In this document: positions 1 to 5,049 of the stretch, piece by piece
Layout: every line of letters starts with the position of its first letter
Numbering within the stretch: position 1 is the stretch's first letter
Assembly (NCBI GenBank): GCA_013214715.1
Contig: JABSSB010000098.1
Coordinates: 1-5,049, forward strand
Length of the DNA: 5,049 bases
From: Paracoccaceae bacterium
GTDB taxonomy: Bacteria; Pseudomonadota; Alphaproteobacteria; Rhodobacterales; Rhodobacteraceae
Direction: 5' to 3'
Translations under genes and position numbers: made by a program
Notes under the pieces: model-generated
Told to the model about the DNA's origin: nothing
Database searches by the model: none
Seen by the model: the letters and a program-made list of their open reading frames with translations, nothing else

Positions 1-2106
1 ACTGTGACGCTGGAAATCTCGGTGACGATGGCGCAGGTCCCTTCGAGGGAAATCGCGCAGCTGTCTTACGACTTCCGCACGCTGGGTCTGGGCTATGCCA
101 ATATTGGCGGGCTGCTGATGAACCTTGGCCTGGGCTATGACAGCGACGAAGGTCGCGCGTTGGCCGGGTCTTTGACGGCGATCATGACCGGCACCGCATA
201 TGCAACCTCGGCGGAGATGGCCGGAGAGCTGGGACCCTTTGCAGGTTATGAGCGCAACGCACAGCATATGCTGCGGGTGATGCGCAACCACCGCAACGCT
301 GCCAAAGGCGCCACCGACGGGTATGAACAACTGGCCGTGAAGCCGGTGCCGCTGGATCACGCCAATTGCCCAGACCCGAAACTGGTCGAAATGGCCATTG
401 CAAGTTGGGACAAGGCGCTGGAGCTGGGCGAGGCCAATGGCTACCGCAACGCACAGTCCACGGTGATCGCGCCGACCGGCACCATCGGTCTGGTGATGGA
501 TTGTGATACCACCGGGATCGAGCCGGATTTTGCGCTGGTGAAATTCAAGAAGCTCGCTGGTGGCGGTTACTTCAAAATCATCAACCAGTCGGTCCCGGCG
601 GCTCTGGCAAAGCTGGGCTATGGCTCCGCCCAGATCGAAGAGATCGTGTCCTATGCCGTCGGACATGGCACCATTGGCAATGCGCCGGGGGTCAACCACA
701 CCACGCTGGCAGGCCACGGCTTTGGCGCGGCGGAACTGGCCAAGGTGGATGGCGCGCTGGCCAGCGCCTTCGACATCCGCTTTGTGTTCAACCAGTGGAC
801 GCTGGGCGAGGAGTTCTGCACCAAGGTGCTGGGCATCCCGGCCGAAAAGCTGAACGATCCCACCTTCGACCTGCTGCGCCATCTGGGCTATTCCAAGGCC
901 GAGATCGACGCCGCCAATGACCATGTCTGCGGGACCATGACGCTGGAAGGTGCGCCGCATCTGTCGCCCGAGCATTATCATGTGTTCGATTGCGCCAATC
1001 CCTGCGGCAAGAAGGGCAAGCGCTTCTTGAGTGTGGACAGCCACATCACCATGATGGCGGCCGCGCAAAGCTTCATCTCGGGTGCGATCTCCAAGACGAT
1101 CAACATGCCCAATGACGCGACCATTGAGGATTGCCAGAAGGCTTATGAGCTCAGCTGGTCGCTGGGGGTGAAGGCCAACGCGCTTTACCGTGACGGTTCC
1201 AAACTGTCGCAGCCGCTGGCCGCCGCATTGGTCGAAGATGATGACGAGGCTGCCGAGGTTCTGGAGACAGGCTCAGTCCAGGAAAAGGCCGCCGTGCTGG
1301 CTGAGAAGGTCATCGAGAAGGTGGTGGTCAAGGAAATCGTCCGCTCGCACCGGGAAAAGATGCCTCAGCGCCGGAAGGGCTATACCCAGAAAGCGATCGT
1401 GGGTGGTCACAAGGTCTATCTGCGGACGGGTGAATATTCCGACGGCAATCTCGGCGAGATCTTCATCGACATGCACAAGGAAGGCGCAGGCTTCCGGGCG
1501 ATGATGAATAACTTTGCCATCGCCGTGTCGGTGGGCCTGCAATATGGTGTGCCGCTGGAGGAGTTCGTCGATGCGTTCACCTTCACCAAGTTCGAACCGG
1601 CGGGCATGGTGCAGGGCAATGACAGCATCAAGAACGCGACCTCGATACTCGACTATGTGTTCCGCGAACTGGCGGTCAGCTATCTGGATCGAACGGACCT
1701 GGCCCATGTGAAGCCCGAAGGCGCGACCTTCGACGATATTGGCCGGGGTGAAGAGGAAGGCGTCTCCAATATCGCGGAGATCTCTGAAAGCGCTGCGTCC
1801 AAGTCGCTGGCCGTGCTGAAGCAGATCAGCTCCTCCGGCTATCTGCGCAAGCGTCTGCCGGAAGACCTGATGGTGTTGCAGAGCGGGGTTGAGGCCGGAT
1901 CGCCCGAGGCGGTTGTGACCAAAACCACCACCGTGGCCCAAACCGCTGTGACCGCGGCGACCACCACCACGATGGACGCCCGCACCAAGGCCAAGATGCA
2001 AGGCTATGAGGGCGACCCCTGCGGCGAATGCGGCAACTATACTTTGGTGCGCAACGGCACCTGCATGAAATGCAACACCTGCGGGGCGACCTCGGGTTGT
2101 AGCTAA
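1..2106 (+). CDS. nrdJ: Vitamin B12-dependent (class II) ribonucleotide reductase NrdJ, C-terminal part
   Basis: This enzyme reduces ribonucleotides to deoxyribonucleotides in the cytoplasm, using an adenosylcobalamin-derived radical, so it works with or without oxygen. The frame is open from base 1, so the true start and roughly the first 500 residues of the usual ~1200 are missing; the catalytic-cysteine region should lie there. Residue numbers here count from the ATG at 4. The end of the catalytic barrel is present: the phosphate-loop motif PTGTI is at 157-161 (bases 472-486), NAPGVNHTTL follows at about 225, and SGAISKTINMP, typical of NrdJ, is near 355. An acidic, charged linker (about 400-450) leads to a TSCPD-type domain (about 459-565). 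A Thr-rich linker (about 639-658) then leads to a cysteine tail with CGEC, CMKCNTC and a final GCS (Cys 673, 676, 687, 690, 693, 699). Such tails carry the redox cysteines that re-reduce the active site; that role is from family knowledge. The stop is TAA at 2104-2106. Identification is near certain. Confidence 0.97.
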   Translation, partial: TVTLEISVTMAQVPSREIAQLSYDFRTLGLGYANIGGLLMNLGLGYDSDEGRALAGSLTAIMTGTAYATSAEMAGELGPFAGYERNAQHMLRVMRNHRNAAKGATDGYEQLAVKPVPLDHANCPDPKLVEMAIASWDKALELGEANGYRNAQSTVIAPTGTIGLVMDCDTTGIEPDFALVKFKKLAGGGYFKIINQSVPAALAKLGYGSAQIEEIVSYAVGHGTIGNAPGVNHTTLAGHGFGAAELAKVDGALASAFDIRFVFNQWTLGEEFCTKVLGIPAEKLNDPTFDLLRHLGYSKAEIDAANDHVCGTMTLEGAPHLSPEHYHVFDCANPCGKKGKRFLSVDSHITMMAAAQSFISGAISKTINMPNDATIEDCQKAYELSWSLGVKANALYRDGSKLSQPLAAALVEDDDEAAEVLETGSVQEKAAVLAEKVIEKVVVKEIVRSHREKMPQRRKGYTQKAIVGGHKVYLRTGEYSDGNLGEIFIDMHKEGAGFRAMMNNFAIAVSVGLQYGVPLEEFVDAFTFTKFEPAGMVQGNDSIKNATSILDYVFRELAVSYLDRTDLAHVKPEGATFDDIGRGEEEGVSNIAEISESAASKSLAVLKQISSSGYLRKRLPEDLMVLQSGVEAGSPEAVVTKTTTVAQTAVTAATTTTMDARTKAKMQGYEGDPCGECGNYTLVRNGTCMKCNTCGATSGCS

Positions 2107-2131
2107 GAGATGGCGCCGGGTATGGCGCTAA

Positions 2132-2157
2132 GGGGGATCGGGCTTCGGCCCGCCCCC
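2132..2157 (+). other. UUCG-capped stem-loop just after nrdJ
   Basis: GGGGG (2132-2136) pairs with CCCCC (2153-2157). After a two-base bulge (AT, 2137-2138), CGGGC (2139-2143) pairs with GCCCG (2148-2152) around a TTCG tetraloop. This makes ten pairs starting 25 bases after the nrdJ stop. No T-run follows, so it is not a classical intrinsic terminator. A role in protecting the 3' end of the nrdJ message is the likeliest reading, but that is inference. Confidence 0.6.
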
Positions 2158-2205
2158 GACGACACAGGGTGGGGCGGAAGACATGCCTCCTTCCCACTCT
2201 CTCAC

Positions 2206-2225
2206 GGGGCGGGTGCGCTCGCCCC
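2206..2225 (+). other. GC-rich stem-loop in the nrdJ downstream region
   Basis: GGGGCGGG (2206-2213) can pair with CTCGCCCC (2218-2225) around a TGCG tetraloop, giving eight pairs including one G-U. No T-run follows. It is one of several hairpins between the nrdJ stop and the terminator at 2300-2326. In DNA this GC-rich, a stem of this size alone is weak evidence of function. Confidence 0.4.
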
Positions 2226-2233
2226 AGACGCGG

Positions 2234-2286
2234 CTCAGAGAACAGGCATAAAAATCTAGCGAGCAGTCAACGATACCAACTCTGAG
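2234..2286. repeat. Spaced 7-base perfect inverted repeat
   Basis: CTCAGAG (2234-2240) is the exact reverse complement of CTCTGAG (2280-2286), with 39 AT-richer bases between them. In RNA the arms could close a large loop just before the terminator at 2300-2326. The pairing does not extend in either direction, so chance is possible. Confidence 0.3.
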
Positions 2287-2299
2287 AAGCGAACCTGAC

Positions 2300-2326
2300 G
2301 GGGGGCCACGGGCCCCCCTCTTTTTT
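2300..2326 (+). terminator. Intrinsic terminator, probably of nrdJ
   Basis: GGGGGGCC (2300-2307) pairs perfectly with GGCCCCCC (2311-2318) around a three-base loop (ACG). It is followed by TC and six T (2321-2326), the standard rho-independent layout on the + strand. It lies 193 bases after the nrdJ stop, which is unusually far, so it could instead end a small RNA or a long nrdJ 3' region. The CCCCCT arm (2314-2319) can also pair with AGGGGG (2327-2332), an alternative fold. Read on the minus strand the hairpin has no T-run after it, so it is not an obvious terminator for the opposing operon. Confidence 0.85.
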
Positions 2327-2364
2327 AGGGGGCGAGCGACGCTTTCTGTGCGCACGCACCGCGC

Positions 2365-2933
2365 TTAGATCACCTGCCAACCAGTCACGATCTGCCAGTT
2401 CGTGCGATTGAAGCTGTACCGGCATCCGCCTCCAGCCCCAGGTTGGTCATGGGACCGGCTTATTGGCGCACCCAGCAGATGACACAGCAGCAAACACCCC
2501 ACGCCGCCATGGGACACGATCAGAGTATCTCCGGTAACTGCGCTGTCTGTTACATCACGGACAGCTCCGACGATCCGCGTTTGTGCGTCTATCGCACGCT
2601 CCCATCTGCAGACGGATTGATCGGGCGTTGCAAAGAAGGCATCTGCCGTTGCCTCAAATTCGGCTTTGGGCAGATATCCCGTGCGGAGCGGTCATTTTCC
2701 CCCAAGCCGACGCGCGTTTCAAACTCGACCCCAAGTGCCGCAGCGTGGATGCTTGCACCGTCTACCGCCTTGCGCTCCGTGCTACAATATATCGATCTTA
2801 TATCATGGCCTTGCAGGGCTTTGTTGAAGTCACAATGGCGCGCCTGTCCGCGTGATGACAGACCCCAGTCAGGCACCGGGATCTTTGGGTCGATGATCGC
2901 ATCGGCATGGGTCAGAAAGATAACCCGCGCCAC
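2365..2933 (-). pseudogene. Histidine phosphatase-family protein, broken by a one-base frameshift
   Basis: Reading from GTG at 2933, residues 1-84 run through LTHAD (7-11), CSTERKA (50-56) and LGENDRSA (77-84). The frame then goes wrong and stops at TAG (2591-2589). Resuming one base back at 2682 restores family sequence: TGYLPKAEFEATAD, then WERAIDAQ, then the second-histidine motif SHGGVG (141-146), then HDQPGAGGG, ending at TAA (2367-2365). The rejoined product is 189 residues, a normal length for the phosphoglycerate mutase-like superfamily. The second half has no start of its own: its frame is closed by TGA at 2694-2692 and lacks an ATG, GTG or TTG near the junction. No slippery heptamer is present, so programmed frameshifting is unlikely; a recent deletion or a sequencing error fits better. 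The usual first arginine of RHG is Thr8. The GTG lies 5 bases after the methyltransferase stop with a weak CGGGA Shine-Dalgarno, so the pair was probably co-transcribed. The substrate is unknown. Confidence 0.88.
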
Positions 2934-2938
2934 CGTGT

Positions 2939-4477
2939 CTATCCCGACAGGTGGATCGTGAACGCGTCCCGCAGGGCCAAATCCAGAACCGGATCGAAGG
3001 CCGCCGCAGACGGGGCAGACAGGATGTCGATCTTGCGTTGTCGCGCCTTTTCGACAAGGTCCGGCTTGTCATTCTCGGCCCATTCCTTGGGCGAGGTGCG
3101 GTCCCCGAATGTGGGATAGACGTGATCTGTTTGCATCCGGCTGAGCGTTGCACCCGTGCCCAGATAATGGCCGGACCCGCCCAGACAGACTTCGGCAATC
3201 TGATCGACGGCGAGCGTGTCGTCATTGACTTCGATCCCACGCACACAGCGCAGGGCCTGTCCGATCAGATCATCGCCAAGGATAAGCGATTCATGGCAGA
3301 AGCCCAGCAAAGAGGCATGCATCCCCGCCGCTTCATATACCATGTTCAGCCCCGACAGCCCCGCCATCACGTTGGAGCACATTGATTCCCACCCGGCCTG
3401 CATATCGGGCAGCTTGCTGTCGGCAATGCCCGCCGCCGCGCCGCCAGGCAGGCCATAGAATTTATGCATCTGCGCGCAGCCCGAAGTCAGCAGCGCCTGT
3501 TCGCCAGACCCGCCCGTCATCGCGCCCGAGCGCAGGTCCAGTCCAAAGGGCCATGTGCCAAACACCGCCGGAGCGCCTGGCTGGATTGCGTCCACGTAAA
3601 CCAGACCGGCCAGACATTCGGCTACGGCCTGCACGATCGCGCCTGCCACGGTCGATGGCGCTGTCGCTCCGGCCATACCAGCCGACAGCAGCAAAACAGG
3701 CATGCCTGCGCGTATACAGGCCTCCATCACTTCGCAGCTTTCGGTTGCGAATTTCATAGGCGGCACGACGAAACAATTGGAATTGCTTATGAAAGGCCGT
3801 TCGCGCCAGGCCGCTTCGCCACCCGCGATCTGATGCAGCATCTCGACCGCGGGGGCCACATGGGACGGGTCCGAAAAAGAGGTGCCAATATGCTTCGTCG
3901 TGCCGGAGCAACAGGCATAGATCGTGTTCAGATCCATTTCGCGGTTATCAAGAATGTCGCGCGGCACCATCGGGCGTTGCAGGAAATGGATATTGTCGAG
4001 CACGTCGCAGATCTTGGCCGCGTCATGCAGGTCTTGCAGAGTGGAATCGCGATAGGTCTTGCCGTCGGGTTCGACCATATGCACGGCTGCGCCCGCCGTG
4101 CCGTAATGCACGCGCGCGTCCGAGAGTTCGAGATCATGCCGCCCATCGCGGCTGTTTAGGGTGACGGATCGGTTGGCGCGTGCCAGCACGTCTTCAACCA
4201 AGGCGCCGGGAAAGCGCAGGCGTCCATCATCGCCCAGTTCAACGCCCTTGGCCGTCATCGCGTCGATGCCGCTTTGCGGTGCATCAGCCAGCCCGATCCG
4301 CGCCAGTGCATCCAGCGCGGCGGCATGGATCTTTTGCATATCGGCATCTGAGAGCGGACGGAATTGGCCGCCTGTCATGCCCGGGCGGATCGGGCGCATG
4401 TGATCAGGCAGGGCGGTGGCACGGGCGGCCCGGCGGGCAGCGCGGCCTCCGGAGCGGGTGGAAAGCGGTTTGTTCAT
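2939..4477 (-). CDS. MttB-family (trimethylamine/betaine-type) corrinoid methyltransferase, non-pyrrolysine form
   Basis: This family moves a methyl group from a methylated amine to the cobalt of a partner corrinoid protein in the cytoplasm. The 512 residues match the usual ~480-520 length. After a basic tail (SGGRAARRAARA, about 9-20) comes the TIM-barrel family sequence: MRPIRPGMTGG (27-37), YGTAGAAVHM (125-134), RPMVPRDI (168-175), SGTTKHIGTSF (191-201), KFYGLPGGAAAG (339-350) with DSKLPD (353-358), GHYLGTGATL (437-445 region), and a C-terminal DRTSPKEWAE (459-468). No stop codon interrupts the frame, so it is not a pyrrolysine-containing trimethylamine enzyme. It belongs with relatives such as glycine betaine methyltransferase MtgB, but the substrate cannot be read from sequence. 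The final codon is TAG; reading through it would add only eight residues before TGA, so it is a real stop. The ATG at 4477 has no good Shine-Dalgarno, and an in-frame TGA lies 12 bases upstream. No corrinoid protein or methyl-accepting transferase is adjacent. The broken phosphatase gene follows directly. Confidence 0.92.
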   Translation of the reverse strand: MNKPLSTRSGGRAARRAARATALPDHMRPIRPGMTGGQFRPLSDADMQKIHAAALDALARIGLADAPQSGIDAMTAKGVELGDDGRLRFPGALVEDVLARANRSVTLNSRDGRHDLELSDARVHYGTAGAAVHMVEPDGKTYRDSTLQDLHDAAKICDVLDNIHFLQRPMVPRDILDNREMDLNTIYACCSGTTKHIGTSFSDPSHVAPAVEMLHQIAGGEAAWRERPFISNSNCFVVPPMKFATESCEVMEACIRAGMPVLLLSAGMAGATAPSTVAGAIVQAVAECLAGLVYVDAIQPGAPAVFGTWPFGLDLRSGAMTGGSGEQALLTSGCAQMHKFYGLPGGAAAGIADSKLPDMQAGWESMCSNVMAGLSGLNMVYEAAGMHASLLGFCHESLILGDDLIGQALRCVRGIEVNDDTLAVDQIAEVCLGGSGHYLGTGATLSRMQTDHVYPTFGDRTSPKEWAENDKPDLVEKARQRKIDILSAPSAAAFDPVLDLALRDAFTIHLSG

Positions 4478-4489
4478 GGTAGGACAGGC

Positions 4490-4612
4490 TCAGATAGGGA
4501 TCAGGATTTGCGACGCGGTCTGTGTGTTTTGTGGCCTGCCACGCGCCGCACGGCCCCTTACCGCACCGATGGTGCGGATCACAAGCGACAGCTTACAGCT
4601 GCGGTCCTGCAT
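4490..4612 (-). CDS. Possible 40-residue leader peptide ORF in front of the methyltransferase
   Basis: ATG at 4612-4610 is preceded by a strong Shine-Dalgarno. It opens a 40-codon frame (starts MQDRSCKLSL, ends SQILIPI) closing at TGA 4492-4490. It is in the same frame as the methyltransferase, which begins four codons after that TGA. The peptide is basic in the middle (RTIGAVRGRAARGRP) and has no signal peptide, membrane segment or run of a single amino acid that would suggest classical attenuation. It resembles no family I recognise. Because the methyltransferase ATG lacks its own good ribosome site, ribosomes ending at the TGA could re-initiate there. That would make this a coupling ORF. 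Alternatively it is a chance frame in an untranslated leader. Confidence 0.35.
   Translation of the reverse strand: MQDRSCKLSLVIRTIGAVRGRAARGRPQNTQTASQILIPI
4561..4577. repeat. Perfect 7-3-7 inverted repeat inside the leader
   Basis: CCGCACC (4561-4567) and GGTGCGG (4571-4577) are exact inverted copies around GAT. In the minus-strand transcript this is a seven-pair hairpin inside the 40-codon leader ORF, 84 bases before the methyltransferase ATG. As DNA it could be an operator half-site pair. No T-run follows on either strand, so it is not a terminator. Its function is unknown. Confidence 0.45.
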
Positions 4613-4615
4613 GGG

Positions 4616-4623
4616 CTCCTCCC
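4616..4623 (-). promoter_or_regulatory. Strong Shine-Dalgarno ahead of the leader ORF
   Basis: The minus strand reads GGGAGGAG at 4623-4616, then CCC, then ATG (4612-4610). The GGAGG core is about five bases from the start codon. It is clearly better than anything within 20 bases of the methyltransferase ATG at 4477, where only GAG-like matches occur. This is the main reason to consider the 40-codon ORF real. Confidence 0.5.
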
Positions 4624-4755
4624 GAGCATTGCTTCTTTAGATTGCGTGTAAAAACGCGACATTGCTTTTCCGTTTGCGACCGTCGGCGTGGCAATGCGCA
4701 GCGCCGATTTCAAGCCCTACATGGCAGGTATGACTCGCGCCCAGGTAGAAGAATG

Positions 4756-4777
4756 GCAGGCTCTTGCCTGCTTTTTT
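4756..4777 (+). terminator. Orphan intrinsic terminator on the plus strand
   Basis: GCAGGC (4756-4761) pairs perfectly with GCCTGC (4766-4771) around a TCTT loop and is followed directly by six T (4772-4777). This is textbook rho-independent form. No recognised plus-strand gene lies between here and nrdJ, whose own terminator is about 2.4 kb back, so the transcript it ends is unknown. It may close a small RNA begun in 4480-4750, or act as an attenuator in a long leader of the outer-membrane gene at 4908. It could also be left over from a lost gene. Confidence 0.75.
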
Positions 4778-4859
4778 CAACGGTTTGGCGGAGCGTTGCC
4801 GGCTTGCCAGGGCCTGCGTTGCAGCCTGAGGTTGGGCACACTTAGGTCAGGTGACGCGT

Positions 4860-4881
4860 CGGGCCGACAGGTATCGGCCCG
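4860..4881 (+). promoter_or_regulatory. Stem-loop in the 5' leader of the outer-membrane protein gene
   Basis: CGGGCCGA (4860-4867) pairs perfectly with TCGGCCCG (4874-4881) around a six-base loop, CAGGTA. It ends 13 bases before the Shine-Dalgarno at 4895-4900. No T-run follows, so it is not a terminator. Stable hairpins just before the ribosome site are common in long-lived outer-membrane protein messages; that role, or use as an operator, is inference. Confidence 0.5.
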
Positions 4882-4894
4882 CGCTCAAGACCAA

Positions 4895-4900
4895 AAGGAG
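4895..4900 (+). promoter_or_regulatory. Shine-Dalgarno for the outer-membrane protein gene
   Basis: AAGGAG lies seven bases before ATG 4908-4910. It is near-ideal in sequence and spacing, and it fixes the start of the gene at the right edge. Confidence 0.85.
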
Positions 4901-4907
4901 ACGACTT

Positions 4908-5049
4908 ATGCGCAGATTTGCACTTGCCTCGACCCTGCTTGTGACAGCGGCGAGCCCGAGTTTTGCGGGGGATTGGACCGGGGCCTATCTTGGCGGCCAG
5001 ATCGGGCGACTTGATGGAAAACTTGATGACGAGTCTCTGAAAGGCGGCA
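4908..5049 (+). CDS. Exported outer-membrane beta-barrel protein, N-terminal fragment
   Basis: Only the first 47 codons are in the window, and the frame stays open to the edge. The start is a typical Sec signal peptide of about 20 residues: basic MRR, a hydrophobic core (FALASTLLVTAA), and a likely signal peptidase I site after PSFA, before GDW. The mature protein opens DWTGAYLGGQIGRLDGKL. The W-TG-Y-GGQ-G pattern is the first strand of the small beta-barrel proteins (Omp25/OmpA-like barrel family) common in alphaproteobacteria. It should therefore be an outer-membrane protein, but without the rest neither the number of strands nor a transport role can be told. The start is supported by the Shine-Dalgarno at 4895-4900. 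The gene is transcribed away from the methyltransferase unit and has its own leader hairpin, so it is probably regulated separately. Confidence 0.82.
   Translation, partial: MRRFALASTLLVTAASPSFAGDWTGAYLGGQIGRLDGKLDDESLKGG

Larger units (their letters stand above)
4478..4907. other. 430-base divergent intergenic region
   Basis: This gap separates the minus-strand methyltransferase unit from the plus-strand outer-membrane protein gene and must hold the promoter of the latter and probably of the former. It contains the possible leader ORF, a 7-base palindrome, an orphan terminator and a 5' leader stem-loop, listed separately. I could not assign a convincing -35/-10 pair on either strand. On the minus strand TTTACA (4652-4647) is a fair -35, but its best -10 partner, AATGCT (4630-4625), is poor and would put the transcript start inside the leader ORF's Shine-Dalgarno. 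No tRNA, insertion sequence or recognisable conserved protein was seen here. Confidence 0.6.

Noticed and set aside
1273..2001. A 242-codon minus-strand frame opposite nrdJ.
   Set aside because: Shadow of the GC-rich nrdJ codon pattern: histidine/glycine-rich and family-less, while the plus-strand frame is unmistakable.
2128..2355. A 75-codon minus-strand frame in the gap after nrdJ.
   Set aside because: It resembles no family, runs through the terminator hairpin and GC-rich stems, and has a proline/glycine/arginine-rich composition expected of chance frames in such DNA.
2671..2690. Programmed ribosomal frameshifting as the explanation for the two-frame phosphatase.
   Set aside because: The junction codons TCC GCA CGG GAT contain no slippery run, and no obvious stimulatory structure lies just downstream.
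2915..2941. The methyltransferase ends in TAG, the codon that encodes pyrrolysine in archaeal MttB.
   Set aside because: Reading through adds only eight residues before TGA, the protein already has full family length, and the MttB pyrrolysine is internal. It is an ordinary stop.
2443..2961. A 172-codon plus-strand frame over the phosphatase gene.
   Set aside because: It is antisense to sequence that reads as a recognisable histidine phosphatase on the minus strand, and its own translation matches nothing known.
3464..4159. A 231-codon plus-strand frame opposite the methyltransferase.
   Set aside because: Antisense shadow of a strongly recognised gene; no family features and no Shine-Dalgarno of note.
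1..4477. A cobalamin gene cluster, since NrdJ uses B12, MttB enzymes use corrinoids, and CobC is a histidine phosphatase.
   Set aside because: The genes converge from opposite strands, no cobalamin riboswitch or biosynthetic gene is seen, and the phosphatase lacks the RHG-type motif of CobC. The shared cofactor is probably coincidence.
4625..4652. A minus-strand promoter TTTACA (4652-4647) with AATGCT (4630-4625).
   Set aside because: The -10 match is poor, the spacing is 16, and the start would fall within the leader ORF's ribosome site. It is too weak to list as a feature.
4688..5014. A 108-codon plus-strand frame crossing the orphan terminator and the start of the outer-membrane gene.
   Set aside because: It runs through a perfect terminator and then overlaps, in another frame, a well-supported signal peptide. 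A short real ORF ending before 4777 is not excluded, but nothing supports one.

Overview
The window looks like chromosomal DNA of a marine-type Rhodobacteraceae (Roseobacter-group alphaproteobacterium). This rests on the high G+C content, the GC-rich codon use, a class II (B12-dependent) ribonucleotide reductase as the reductase seen, a pyrrolysine-free MttB-family methyltransferase, and a small outer-membrane beta-barrel protein of a type common in that group. The assignment is from recognised protein sequence, not a search.

Layout, left to right. Positions 1-2106 (+) hold the C-terminal ~700 residues of NrdJ, the adenosylcobalamin-dependent ribonucleotide reductase, whose start lies outside the window. 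A 258-base gap follows (2107-2364). It is rich in possible RNA structure: a UUCG-capped stem, a second GC stem, a spaced inverted repeat, and a strong intrinsic terminator at 2300-2326. On the minus strand, converging on nrdJ, is a two-gene unit: an intact 512-residue MttB-superfamily methyltransferase (4477 to 2939), then, 5 bases after its stop, a histidine phosphatase-family gene (2933 to 2365). The phosphatase reading frame is broken by a single-base shift near 2682. Both halves remain clearly recognisable, and re-joined they give a complete 189-residue protein. Upstream of the methyltransferase, a 40-codon minus-strand leader ORF (4612 to 4490) has a much better Shine-Dalgarno sequence than the methyltransferase itself. 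It lies in the same frame and is separated from it by one TGA and four codons.

The divergent gap 4478-4907 also contains a perfect intrinsic terminator (4756-4777, + strand) with no recognised gene in front of it. It ends in a stem-loop and Shine-Dalgarno that lead into an exported outer-membrane beta-barrel protein starting at 4908 and running off the right edge.

Functionally, NrdJ supplies deoxynucleotides. The methyltransferase probably demethylates a quaternary or tertiary amine through a corrinoid protein encoded elsewhere. The link between the methyltransferase and the phosphatase is positional only. The least explained items are the leader ORF, the orphan terminator, and the fresh-looking frameshift. 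No mobile element, CRISPR array, tRNA or rRNA was seen. I found no convincing evidence for a wholly new multi-gene system.
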